Of a stretch of 5,026 nt of DNA, positions 1 through 5,026 are shown piece after piece. How positions within the stretch are numbered: the stretch's first letter is position 1; each line of letters starts with the position of its first letter. The DNA is taken from NCBI GenBank assembly GCA_043731355.1, contig JAYTJE010000098.1, positions 1 to 5,026 of the forward strand, written 5' to 3'. Below the pieces are notes generated by a model, which saw only the letters and a program-made list of their open reading frames with translations, was not told where the DNA came from and did not search any database. The DNA comes from GWC2-56-14 sp043731355 (GTDB lineage: Bacteria; Nitrospirota; UBA9217). The position numbers and the translations under genes are program-made.

Positions 1-55
1 TATTTTCTATAATTAAAAACCTTCCGGCCATTTATATTATTTATAGGCAAAAATA

Positions 56-84
56 TTGACATTAATTTTTCGATGTGATAGTTT
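56..84 (+). promoter_or_regulatory. Candidate sigma70-type promoter for the ATP synthase operon
   Basis: A perfect -35 hexamer TTGACA lies at 56-61. After a 17-base spacer comes TAGTTT at 79-84, which matches only three of six positions of the TATAAT consensus. It is preceded by TG at 76-77 plus one base, the extended -10 arrangement that can compensate for a weak -10. Transcription would start near 90-92, giving a leader of about 50 bases before atpF'. The block is AT-rich and sits upstream of the first gene of a co-directional cluster, as expected of an operon promoter. A perfect TATAAT at 8-13 is a second possible -10, but its -35 would fall outside the window. The call rests on motif matching alone. 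Confidence 0.5.
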
Positions 85-104
85 TTCCCACGTTTGAAAC
101 AACA

Positions 105-122
105 AACAGAAGTTTCTCTGTT
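105..122 (+). repeat. Small inverted repeat in the operon leader
   Basis: AACAGA at 105-110 and TCTGTT at 117-122 are perfect reverse complements around a 6-base loop. If transcription starts near 90, this hairpin would sit in the 5' leader just before the ribosome binding site of atpF' (GAGAGG at 125-130). A second short palindrome, GTTTGAAAC, lies at 92-100. Both are short enough to occur by chance in AT-rich DNA, and no run of T follows, so it is not a terminator. A regulatory role is only a possibility. Confidence 0.25.
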
Positions 123-141
123 CTGAGAGGCGCTCCCGCTT

Positions 142-567
142 ATGATAGACATTAATATCTCCCTGCTCTACCAGCTCATCAACTTTATCGTGCTGCTCAT
201 CGTACTTAATTTCATTCTCTTCAAACCGATCCGGCAGGTCATGCTCGAGCGGGAACAGAACATCAGCTCCGCCTTCGGAGATGCAAAGGCCGCACAGGAC
301 CGTGTGCAGGGTCTTCTGGAGCAGTATAACGCCTCCCTGGCCGAAGCCAAACAGAAGTCCGCGGCGGCCTACAATGCCAATTATCAGCAGGGCCTTGACG
401 CCCAGCGCGAAATGATCACGGCGGAGCGCGCGAAGGCCGGTGAAATGCTGGACAAGGCCCGTGCGGAAATCAAGGCCGCTTCCACTGCGGCGCAGGCGGA
501 CCTCAAAAAAGAGGCGGAGCGGCTCTCGCTGGACATTACCGCCAAGCTGCTCGGAAGGGCGGTATAA
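142..567 (+). CDS. atpF': ATP synthase F0 subunit b' (second peripheral-stalk subunit)
   Basis: This 141-residue protein is a b-type subunit of the F0 peripheral stalk (also called atpX in some annotations). With subunit b it forms the stator that keeps the alpha3beta3 head from turning with the rotor. A single hydrophobic segment at about residues 6-27 (ISLLYQLINFIVLLIVLNFILF) is the membrane anchor. It is followed by KPIR and then a long, highly charged, Ala/Glu/Lys/Gln-rich helix to the end, as expected for the parallel stalk coiled coil. There is no cleavable signal, unlike the neighbouring b. The ATG at 142 follows GAGAGG at 125-130 with an 11-base gap, and the anchor begins right after it, so the start is well supported. 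The gene is first in the cluster, 4 bases before atpF. The b' call, rather than b, rests on its position before a second b-like gene. The b-family assignment itself is firm. Confidence 0.9.
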   Translation: MIDINISLLYQLINFIVLLIVLNFILFKPIRQVMLEREQNISSAFGDAKAAQDRVQGLLEQYNASLAEAKQKSAAAYNANYQQGLDAQREMITAERAKAGEMLDKARAEIKAASTAAQADLKKEAERLSLDITAKLLGRAV

Positions 568-571
568 CCCA

Positions 572-1165
572 ATGGAAAATCATACAATGAAAAAAGTCAT
601 GCCGCTGTTCGCAACGCTTTTCACGCTGGTGGTCGTTTCAACGGTGTTTGCATCCGAAGCCGAAGAGGGCGCTCATGAGGCGATGACGTTCATGGGAGAC
701 TGGCTGCCGCGGCTGGTCAATTTTGCGATCATCGCGGGCGTGGTCGTCTATTTTATGCGGAAGCCGGCCCAGGACTTCTTTAAGAACCGTACGGTTGAGA
801 TCGCGAAGGCGCTGCAGGAGTCGAAAGAGGCCCGCGAGCGCGCTGTTGCCGCTCTTGCGGAAATGGAACGGAAGATCAAGGACCTTGAGGCTGAAACAGC
901 GCGGATGGTAGCCGATGCCCAGGCCCGGAGTGAAAAAGACAAGCATGCTCTCATCGAAGAAGGCAGGAAGGTCGCCCAGGACGTTCAGGCCCAGGTGAAG
1001 CAGGGCATCGATATCGAACTGCAGAAAGCCAGGACCACGCTGGCCGCCGAGGCCTCGCTCCTGTCCCTTGACCTTGCGGAAGGCATGATCAAGAAGAAGA
1101 TCGGCGCCAAGGACCATGAGCGCATGGTGAAGGAATATATCTCGAACGTGGGAGGCCGGGGTTGA
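572..1165 (+). CDS. atpF: ATP synthase F0 subunit b with signal-peptide-like N-terminus
   Basis: This 197-residue b subunit pairs with b' to form the peripheral stalk linking the membrane a subunit to delta and the F1 head. Two hydrophobic stretches are visible. Residues about 11-27 look like a signal peptide: basic MKK, hydrophobic core, then TVFA followed by Ser-Glu, a plausible signal peptidase I site after Ala27. Residues about 44-62 (WLPRLVNFAIIAGVVVYFM) form the conserved b membrane anchor, followed by RKPAQDFFKNR and a long charged helix. It is longer than the 156-residue E. coli b, mostly because of the N-terminal extension. The start is uncertain: ATG 572 lies 4 bases after the atpF' stop with AGGGCGG at 556-562, while ATG 587 (192 residues) would begin directly at MKKVM. 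Both keep both hydrophobic segments. An in-frame start at 440 lies inside atpF' and is unlikely. The stop overlaps the atpH start, indicating translational coupling. Confidence 0.9.
   Translation: MENHTMKKVMPLFATLFTLVVVSTVFASEAEEGAHEAMTFMGDWLPRLVNFAIIAGVVVYFMRKPAQDFFKNRTVEIAKALQESKEARERAVAALAEMERKIKDLEAETARMVADAQARSEKDKHALIEEGRKVAQDVQAQVKQGIDIELQKARTTLAAEASLLSLDLAEGMIKKKIGAKDHERMVKEYISNVGGRG
1150..1155 (+). promoter_or_regulatory. Ribosome binding site that fixes the atpH TTG start
   Basis: GGGAGG lies inside the last codons of atpF, 6 bases before TTG at 1162. No ATG or GTG lies nearby in the atpH frame, and the encoded N-terminus from the TTG (IRIIAKRYAKAL) matches the usual start of delta subunits. 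The strong site and ideal spacing make the TTG the likely start. Confidence 0.75.
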
Positions 1166-1698
1166 TAAGGATCATTGCCAAAAGATACGCCAAAGCCCTT
1201 GTGCAGCTCGCCGAGGAGAAAAAGACCATCGACAAGACCCGCACGGACCTCGCCGCGTTCGTCAGCGCCGTGGACAGTCATCCGGCATTGCAGAAATTGT
1301 TAGCCAGCCCGGTGTTCACCCCCGAGAACAAAAAAGCCGTCATCAAAGAGCTCGCGGCGAAACTGAACATGGACCAGGTCACCCAGCGGTTTGTGGAGCA
1401 TCTTGCCGAAACGGGCAGGATCCGCTACGTGAAGGATGTGTTCGAGGCGTTTCGGGAGATCCTGGCGGAGCGTACGAACCGCGCCATGGCAACGCTGACC
1501 ACCGCCGCTGCCATCAGTGCGGCCGATCTGGCGGATATCAAGAAAAAGCTTGAGACGCTCACGGGCAAGCAGGTGGACATCGATTCGCAGATCGACGCTT
1601 CCCTCATCGGCGGCGCCAGGGCGCAGATCGGCAGCACGATCTATGACGGGACCATCAAGAACCAGCTGAGCAAGATGCGCAGTCAATTGATGAATTAA
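1162..1698 (+). CDS. atpH: ATP synthase F1 subunit delta (OSCP-type)
   Basis: The 178-residue delta subunit sits on top of F1 and connects the alpha N-termini to the peripheral stalk. The N-terminal helical domain opens with the typical IIAKRYAKAL pattern and continues to roughly residue 105. It includes a segment around residues 82-90 (AETGRIRYV) resembling the conserved region that follows 'LxxNgR' in relatives. The C-terminal domain ends in the family's characteristic block at about 145-176, with IDASLIGGARAQIG, then YDGTIKNQLSKM. The length is normal (E. coli 177). The start is a TTG whose bases overlap the TGA of atpF (TTGA, 1162-1165), so translation is probably coupled to that of b. 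The 108-base repeat-bearing spacer after it separates the stator genes from atpA. Confidence 0.95.
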   Translation: MIRIIAKRYAKALVQLAEEKKTIDKTRTDLAAFVSAVDSHPALQKLLASPVFTPENKKAVIKELAAKLNMDQVTQRFVEHLAETGRIRYVKDVFEAFREILAERTNRAMATLTTAAAISAADLADIKKKLETLTGKQVDIDSQIDASLIGGARAQIGSTIYDGTIKNQLSKMRSQLMN

Positions 1699-1712
1699 TA
1701 AACCAGTGGTCG

Positions 1713-1737
1713 GGAGTCAGGAGTCAGGAGTCAGGAG
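1713..1737 (+). repeat. Perfect heptamer tandem repeat (GGAGTCA)x3 before atpA
   Basis: GGAGTCA is repeated three times without a mismatch at 1713-1719, 1720-1726 and 1727-1733, and a partial fourth copy (GGAG) follows at 1734-1737. It begins 14 bases after the atpH stop. A much more degenerate array with the same 7-base step in the opposite orientation follows at 1754-1788. Such heptameric arrays resemble in style the short tandemly repeated repetitive (STRR) heptamers known from cyanobacterial intergenic DNA; whether they are related is unknown. Confidence 0.85.
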
Positions 1738-1761
1738 GGAACGGTATCGTTTCTTCTGACT
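1729..1761 (+). other. Stem-loop in the atpH-atpA spacer
   Basis: The last heptamer copy can fold with the DNA after it. AGTCAG (1729-1734) pairs with CTGACT (1756-1761); G1735 is bulged; 1736-1743 then pairs with 1748-1755 through six Watson-Crick and two G-U pairs, ending in AACG/CGTT closed by the tetraloop GTAT. In total 14 pairs form with one bulge. An outer arm, TCAGGA (1717-1722) with TCCTGA (1782-1787), could add a further layer. No U-run follows, so it is not a standard intrinsic terminator. It could affect RNA stability, processing or partial termination between atpH and atpA. Pairing was worked out by eye without energies. Confidence 0.6.
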
Positions 1762-1788
1762 ACGGTCTTCCGGCTTCCGGTTCCTGAA
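1754..1788 (+). repeat. Degenerate complementary heptamer arm upstream of atpA
   Basis: Five consecutive 7-base units can be read: TTCTGAC, TACGGTC, TTCCGGC, TTCCGGT and TCCTGAA. The first and last differ by one base from TCCTGAC, the reverse complement of the upstream heptamer (read as GTCAGGA); the middle three have diverged. A local CCGG-CTT-CCGG inverted repeat lies at 1770-1780. The arm looks like an eroded partner of the perfect array at 1713-1733. Confidence 0.5.
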
Positions 1789-1794
1789 CTTAAC

Positions 1795-1800
1795 GAGGTG
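1795..1800 (+). promoter_or_regulatory. Strong ribosome binding site of atpA
   Basis: GAGGTG is a full match to part of the anti-Shine-Dalgarno complement, 6 bases before ATG 1807. It lies only 6 bases after the degenerate heptamer arm, so spacer structure could influence access to it. Confidence 0.8.
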
Positions 1801-1806
1801 TAAAAA

Positions 1807-3315
1807 ATGCAGATCAAAGCACAGGAAATCAGCGAGATCATAAAAAAGAAGATATCCGATTTCGAAAAGACCGTAGAGGTCGCCGAGGTCGGAACCATCA
1901 TCACTGTCGGTGACGGTATTGCCAAGATCTTCGGGCTTAATAACGTCATGTCAGGCGAGCTCCTGGAGTTCCCGGGCGGCGTTATGGGCATGGCGCTGAA
2001 CCTCGAAGAGGAGAACGTGGGCGCCGTGCTTATGGGCGACGACTCGAAGCTCCGCGAGGGCGACATCGTCAAGCGGACCAAGAGGATCGCCGAGGTCCCC
2101 GTGGGCGATGCTATTATCGGCCGCGTGGTGGACGGCATCGGCCAGCCCATCGACGGCAAGGGCCCCATCGCTTCCAAGGAATTCCGGCACATCGAAGTGA
2201 TCGCGCCGGGCATCGTCAAACGCCAATCGGTGCGCGAGTCCCTTCAGACCGGCATCAAGGCCATTGACGCCATGATTCCCATCGGCCGCGGCCAGCGCGA
2301 ACTCATCATCGGCGACCGCCAGACCGGCAAAACGGCTGTTGCCATCGACACCATCATCAACCAGAAGGGCCAGAACGTCATCTGTATCTACGTGGCCATC
2401 GGTCAGAAGCGCTCCACCGTGGCCCAGGTGGTCAAGACCCTCACGGAAAAAGGCGCCATGGACTACACGATCATCGTGGCTGCCACGGCGTCCGACCCGG
2501 CGCCCCTCCAGTTCATCGCACCGTATACGGGTGCGACCATCGGCGAATATTTCCGCGACAAGGGCGGCCACGCCCTGATCGTGTATGATGATCTTTCCAA
2601 ACAGGCCACGGCCTATCGTCAGCTCTCGCTGCTCCTCCGCCGTCCTCCGGGCCGCGAAGCATATCCCGGCGACGTGTTCTATCTCCATTCCCGTCTTCTC
2701 GAGCGCGCGGCAAAACTGTCCGACAAGCTCGGCGGCGGCTCGCTCACGGCGCTTCCGATCATCGAGACCCAGGCTGGCGACGTGTCGGCCTACATCCCGA
2801 CGAACGTGATCTCCATTACCGACGGTCAGATCTTCCTTGAGTCCGACCTGTTTTATTCCGGTGTGCGTCCGGCCATTAACGTGGGTATCTCCGTTTCCCG
2901 CGTGGGAGGCAGCGCCCAGATCAAGGCCATGAAGCAGGTTGCGGGAACGCTCCGGCTCGACCTGGCCCAGTATCGCGAACTCGCGGCCTTCGCCCAGTTC
3001 GGCTCCGATCTCGACAAGGCCACGCTGGCCCAGTTGAACCGCGGTCAGCGCATGGTCGAACTGCTCAAACAGGACCAGTACTCGCCGCTTCCCGTGGAGC
3101 AGCAGATTCTGGTGATCTTCGCCGGGACCAACGGCTATGTGGACGAAGTACCGGTGGCTTCTGTCCGGAAGTTCGAGGCCGAACTGCTCCGCTTCGCAAC
3201 GAGCAAGTATCAGCCGCTGCTCGACGACATCAGGACCAAAAAGCAGCTCGACGACGACCTCAAAGCGCGCATCAAGAGCGTCATCGAGGAGTTCAAGAAG
3301 AGCTTTACGGCGTAA
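1807..3315 (+). CDS. atpA: ATP synthase F1 subunit alpha
   Basis: This complete 502-residue alpha subunit forms the non-catalytic nucleotide-binding half of the alpha3beta3 hexamer. The N-terminal helix (about 1-25, MQIKAQEISEII) is the part that binds delta. A beta-barrel domain follows to about residue 95. The nucleotide-binding domain has Walker A GDRQTGKT at 169-176 (Lys175, same position as in E. coli) and a Walker B region ALIVYDDLSKQA from 256, with Asp261. The alpha/beta signature PAINVGISVS is at 355-364, with the conserved arginine that reaches the catalytic site as Arg365 directly after it. The LLRRPPGREAYPGDVFYLHSR block is intact. The C-terminal helical domain runs to EEFKKSFTA. 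Length equals that of Bacillus-type alpha; E. coli has 513. No key residue is missing. It is flanked by repeat-bearing spacers on both sides, which is the unusual point about its context. Confidence 0.98.
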   Translation: MQIKAQEISEIIKKKISDFEKTVEVAEVGTIITVGDGIAKIFGLNNVMSGELLEFPGGVMGMALNLEEENVGAVLMGDDSKLREGDIVKRTKRIAEVPVGDAIIGRVVDGIGQPIDGKGPIASKEFRHIEVIAPGIVKRQSVRESLQTGIKAIDAMIPIGRGQRELIIGDRQTGKTAVAIDTIINQKGQNVICIYVAIGQKRSTVAQVVKTLTEKGAMDYTIIVAATASDPAPLQFIAPYTGATIGEYFRDKGGHALIVYDDLSKQATAYRQLSLLLRRPPGREAYPGDVFYLHSRLLERAAKLSDKLGGGSLTALPIIETQAGDVSAYIPTNVISITDGQIFLESDLFYSGVRPAINVGISVSRVGGSAQIKAMKQVAGTLRLDLAQYRELAAFAQFGSDLDKATLAQLNRGQRMVELLKQDQYSPLPVEQQILVIFAGTNGYVDEVPVASVRKFEAELLRFATSKYQPLLDDIRTKKQLDDDLKARIKSVIEEFKKSFTA

Positions 3316-3320
3316 AGAAC

Positions 3321-3387
3321 AGTTTGGAGTTCGTAGTTCGGAGTTAACAAACAACTCACAACTCAAAACTCACAACTCGAAACTAGG
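3321..3387 (+). repeat. Heptamer arrays in complementary arms before atpG
   Basis: AGTT recurs at 3321, 3328, 3335 and 3342, and its complement AACT recurs at 3353, 3360, 3367, 3374 and 3381. The step is exactly seven bases throughout both arms. Typical units are AGTTCGG on the left and AACTCAC on the right. The arms can fold: GAGTT (3341-3345) pairs with AACTC (3353-3357) around the 7-base loop AACAAAC, and successive AGTT and AACT words pair outwards, separated by small 2-3 base internal loops. The last right-arm unit (AACTAGG) runs into the AGGA ribosome binding site of atpG. The array fills nearly the whole atpA-atpG spacer. No U-run follows, so it is not a typical terminator. Confidence 0.85.
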
Positions 3388-3388
3388 A
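3385..3388 (+). promoter_or_regulatory. Ribosome binding site of atpG, touching the heptamer array
   Basis: AGGA lies 7 bases before ATG 3396. Its first three bases belong to the fifth 7-base unit of the right arm (3381-3387), so folding of the array might affect initiation of atpG. Confidence 0.65.
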
Positions 3389-3395
3389 CTAAATC

Positions 3396-4262
3396 ATGCC
3401 CAGCTTAAGAGACATTAAAAGAAAAATAACGAGCGTCAAGAAGACCCAGCAGATCACCAAGGCCATGAAGATGGTGGCTGCGGCCAAGCTTCGTCGCGCA
3501 CAGGACCGCGTGATCGCGGCGCGTCCCTACTCGCGCAAGATGCTCGGCGTGATCGCGAACCTGGCCAGCCGTGTGGAGCGGGCGCAGCATCCGCTCCTGG
3601 CGAAGCGCGAACCGAAGCAGGTGAAGCTGCTCGTGCTCACCTCGGACCGCGGGCTTTGCGGAGCGTACAATACCAATATCCTGCGCAAGGCGGTTGAGGC
3701 GGTCAAGAAGTTCAAGGCCGAGGGCAAGGACGTGAAGGTGAACGTCATTGGCCGCAAAGGCCGCGATTTCTTCCGTAAACGCGCCGGGTATACGCTGGGC
3801 AAGGTATGGTCGGAACTGGGTATGATCGACTATGCGAAAGCCGCCGACGTGGGAAAAAACATCGTGGAGCGTTTTGCCGCGGGCGAGACCGACGAAGTCT
3901 ATCTGCTCTACAACGAGTTCAAGAGCGTCATGCAGCAGACGGTAACGCTCGAAAAGCTTCTGCCCGTGGAGCCGCCGGCCGAGGCCGATCCGTTCATGGC
4001 GGCCGTCGATTATTTGTATGAGCCGTCCGCGGAAGCGATCCTGACTTCGATCCTGCCGAAGCATATCGAAGTGCAGGTCTATCGCTCAATGCTGGAGAGC
4101 CAGGCAAGCGAAATGGGCTCGCGCATGACCGCCATGGATTCGGCCACCAGAAATGCGAAAGACATGATCGAACGGCTGACGCTCAAGTTCAACAAGCAGC
4201 GCCAGGCAGCGATCACGAAGGAAATCTCCGAGATCGTGGGTGGAGCGGAAGCGCAAAAATAG
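3396..4262 (+). CDS. atpG: ATP synthase F1 subunit gamma (rotor shaft)
   Basis: This complete 288-residue gamma subunit is the central shaft, whose rotation inside alpha3beta3 couples proton flow to ATP synthesis. The N-terminal helix has the hallmark ITKAMKMVAAAKLRRAQ at about 20-36. SDRGLCGAYN at 83-92 is the conserved region of the Rossmann-like globular domain. The C-terminal helix carries ESQASEMGSRMTAMDSATRN and ends with the gamma signature ITKEISEIVGGAEA at 273-286. Together the two terminal helices make the coiled coil. Length matches E. coli (287). I see no insertion of the plant redox type with paired cysteines. The ATG at 3396 is preceded by AGGA at a 7-base gap, and the protein starts with the expected MPSLRDIKRKI. 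Confidence 0.97.
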   Translation: MPSLRDIKRKITSVKKTQQITKAMKMVAAAKLRRAQDRVIAARPYSRKMLGVIANLASRVERAQHPLLAKREPKQVKLLVLTSDRGLCGAYNTNILRKAVEAVKKFKAEGKDVKVNVIGRKGRDFFRKRAGYTLGKVWSELGMIDYAKAADVGKNIVERFAAGETDEVYLLYNEFKSVMQQTVTLEKLLPVEPPAEADPFMAAVDYLYEPSAEAILTSILPKHIEVQVYRSMLESQASEMGSRMTAMDSATRNAKDMIERLTLKFNKQRQAAITKEISEIVGGAEAQK

Positions 4263-4264
4263 TT

Positions 4265-4286
4265 CAATTATTAATTTGTAATTGTT
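4265..4286 (+). repeat. Short AT-rich heptamer repeat and inverted repeat before atpD
   Basis: AATT recurs at 4266, 4273 and 4280, giving three 7-base units (AATTATT, AATTTGT, AATTGTT). The same stretch contains a perfect inverted repeat, CAATTA (4265-4270) and TAATTG (4279-4284), with an 8-base loop. It starts immediately after the atpG stop. It is shorter and weaker than the arrays around atpA, and AATT is common in AT-rich DNA, so chance is possible; the shared 7-base step is why it is listed. Confidence 0.55.
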
Positions 4287-4293
4287 TCTCTAC

Positions 4294-4299
4294 AGGGGG
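4294..4299 (+). promoter_or_regulatory. Ribosome binding site of atpD
   Basis: AGGGGG lies 5 bases before ATG 4305. It is purine-rich and well placed, and it supports this start, which also gives the canonical N-terminus MSTGKIVQVMGAVVD. Confidence 0.65.
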
Positions 4300-4304
4300 T
4301 ATCA

Positions 4305-5026
4305 ATGAGCACAGGCAAAATAGTACAGGTGATGGGTGCGGTGGTGGACTGCGAGTTCCCCGTCGGAAACCTGCCCCATTTATTGAGTGCGCTTCGGATC
4401 GATCAGGCGGAGGACAAGAACCTCGGAACTCCCGAGACCCATCTGACCCTCGAGGTTGCGCTGCATCTCGGCGAAAATCGCGTGCGCACCGTCGCCATGA
4501 GCGCCACGGACGGGCTCATGCGCGGCATGAAAGTGATCGACACCGGCAAGGCGATCTCCATGCCGGTCGGCAAGGAAGTGCTCGGCCGCATCATGAACGT
4601 GATCGGAGAGCCGGTGGATGAGCTCGGACCGATCACGACCAAGGATACGCTCCCGATCCATCGCTCCGCGCCGATGCTCGAAGAACTGGACCCCTCGAAA
4701 GTACTTTTCGAAACCGGCATCAAGGTCATCGATCTGCTCGCGCCCTACACCAAGGGCGGAAAGACCGGCCTCTTCGGCGGCGCGGGCGTGGGCAAGACCG
4801 TGCTCATCATGGAGCTCATCAACAACGTGGCCAAGCAGCACGGCGGCTACTCGGTGTTCGCCGGCGTGGGCGAGCGTACCCGTGAAGGAAACGACCTCTG
4901 GGCGGAAATGAAGGAGTCCGGAGTTATCAACAGAACCGCCCTGGTCTACGGCCAGATGAACGAGCCGCCGGGAGCCCGTCTTCGCGTGGCCCTCTCCGCC
5001 CTGACCGTGGCCGAGTATTTCCGCGA
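4305..5026 (+). CDS. atpD: ATP synthase F1 subunit beta, catalytic (partial, 3' end outside window)
   Basis: The first 240 residues of beta, the subunit that makes or hydrolyses ATP in the alpha3beta3 head, are present; families usually have about 460-480. The reading frame is open from ATG 4305 to the window edge. The N-terminal beta-barrel domain begins GKIVQVMGAVVDCEFPVG. The nucleotide-binding domain shows GLFGGAGVGKTVL, with the Walker A motif GGAGVGKT at 158-165 (Lys164). GVGERTREGNDLW follows, with the catalytic glutamate at Glu190, the same numbering as in thermophilic Bacillus beta. The conserved block LVYGQMNEPPGARLRVALS is also intact. Walker B, the adenine-binding aromatic and the DELSEED loop lie beyond the edge and cannot be judged. 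It is 42 bases after atpG; atpC is expected downstream. Confidence 0.97.
   Translation, partial: MSTGKIVQVMGAVVDCEFPVGNLPHLLSALRIDQAEDKNLGTPETHLTLEVALHLGENRVRTVAMSATDGLMRGMKVIDTGKAISMPVGKEVLGRIMNVIGEPVDELGPITTKDTLPIHRSAPMLEELDPSKVLFETGIKVIDLLAPYTKGGKTGLFGGAGVGKTVLIMELINNVAKQHGGYSVFAGVGERTREGNDLWAEMKESGVINRTALVYGQMNEPPGARLRVALSALTVAEYFR

Noticed and set aside
8..13. Perfect TATAAT near the left edge
   Set aside because: The matching -35 would lie outside the window, and AT-rich DNA gives this hexamer by chance. The TTGACA with extended -10 downstream is the better candidate.
440..571. In-frame N-terminal extension of atpF inside atpF'
   Set aside because: The 44 extra residues are Arg/Ser-rich, look like out-of-frame b' sequence, and would place a large overlap in front of a clear signal-like N-terminus.
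1729..1761. Intrinsic terminator between atpH and atpA
   Set aside because: The stem is reasonable but no run of U follows, and the downstream genes belong to the same complex and strand.
1951..3366. Long minus-strand open frame of 471 codons opposite atpA
   Set aside because: It lies wholly over the strongly conserved atpA and spacer. Its product is rich in His, Asp, Arg, Val and Leu in the way antisense shadows of GC-biased codons are, and it shows no recognisable domain and no convincing ribosome binding site.
3321..3387. CRISPR array
   Set aside because: The units are only 7 bases with no unique spacers and two complementary orientations; this is a tandem heptamer structure, not repeats of 23-50 bases separated by spacers.
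3405..4064. Minus-strand open frame of 219 codons opposite atpG
   Set aside because: It is a shadow of the gamma reading frame with the same low-complexity shadow composition; gamma is certain on the plus strand.
4380..4841. Minus-strand open frames opposite atpD
   Set aside because: They are antisense to the conserved beta frame, including its Walker A region, and carry no independent evidence.

Overview
This window is the 5' part of a bacterial F-type ATP synthase operon, all on the plus strand. The order is b' (atpF'), b (atpF), delta (atpH), alpha (atpA), gamma (atpG) and beta (atpD). The beta gene runs off the right edge after 240 codons; epsilon (atpC) would be expected next. No other gene is supported.

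Layout: positions 1-141 are AT-rich, hold no convincing gene, and contain a plausible sigma70-type promoter (TTGACA at 56-61, extended -10 at 76-84). The first three genes are tightly packed: 4 bases separate b' from b, and b overlaps delta by 4 bases at a TTG start. From there on, every gene is separated by a real spacer: 108 bp before atpA, 80 bp before atpG and 42 bp before atpD. Each spacer carries a different short word repeated with an exact 7-base period. Two of the spacers place the words in complementary arms that can fold into hairpins. These heptamer spacers are the only part of the window that ordinary annotation does not explain.

How the genes work together: b' and b form the peripheral stalk, each with one membrane anchor and a long charged helix. 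Delta ties the stalk to the top of the alpha3beta3 head. Alpha and beta form the nucleotide-binding hexamer, and gamma is the rotor shaft. The proton-channel subunits a (atpB) and c (atpE) are not encoded directly upstream of b', where classical operons have them, so they probably lie elsewhere.

Organism: separate b and b' genes, a signal-peptide-like N-terminus on b, an operon that appears to start at b', GC-rich genes with AT-rich spacers, and heptamer repeats in the spacers suggest a free-living Gram-negative bacterium of the deltaproteobacterial (Desulfobacterota, Geobacter-like) or Nitrospirota type. This is inference from gene order and general protein character; no search was run. I see no undescribed protein system here. 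The coding content is housekeeping, and the novelty, if any, is in the spacers.
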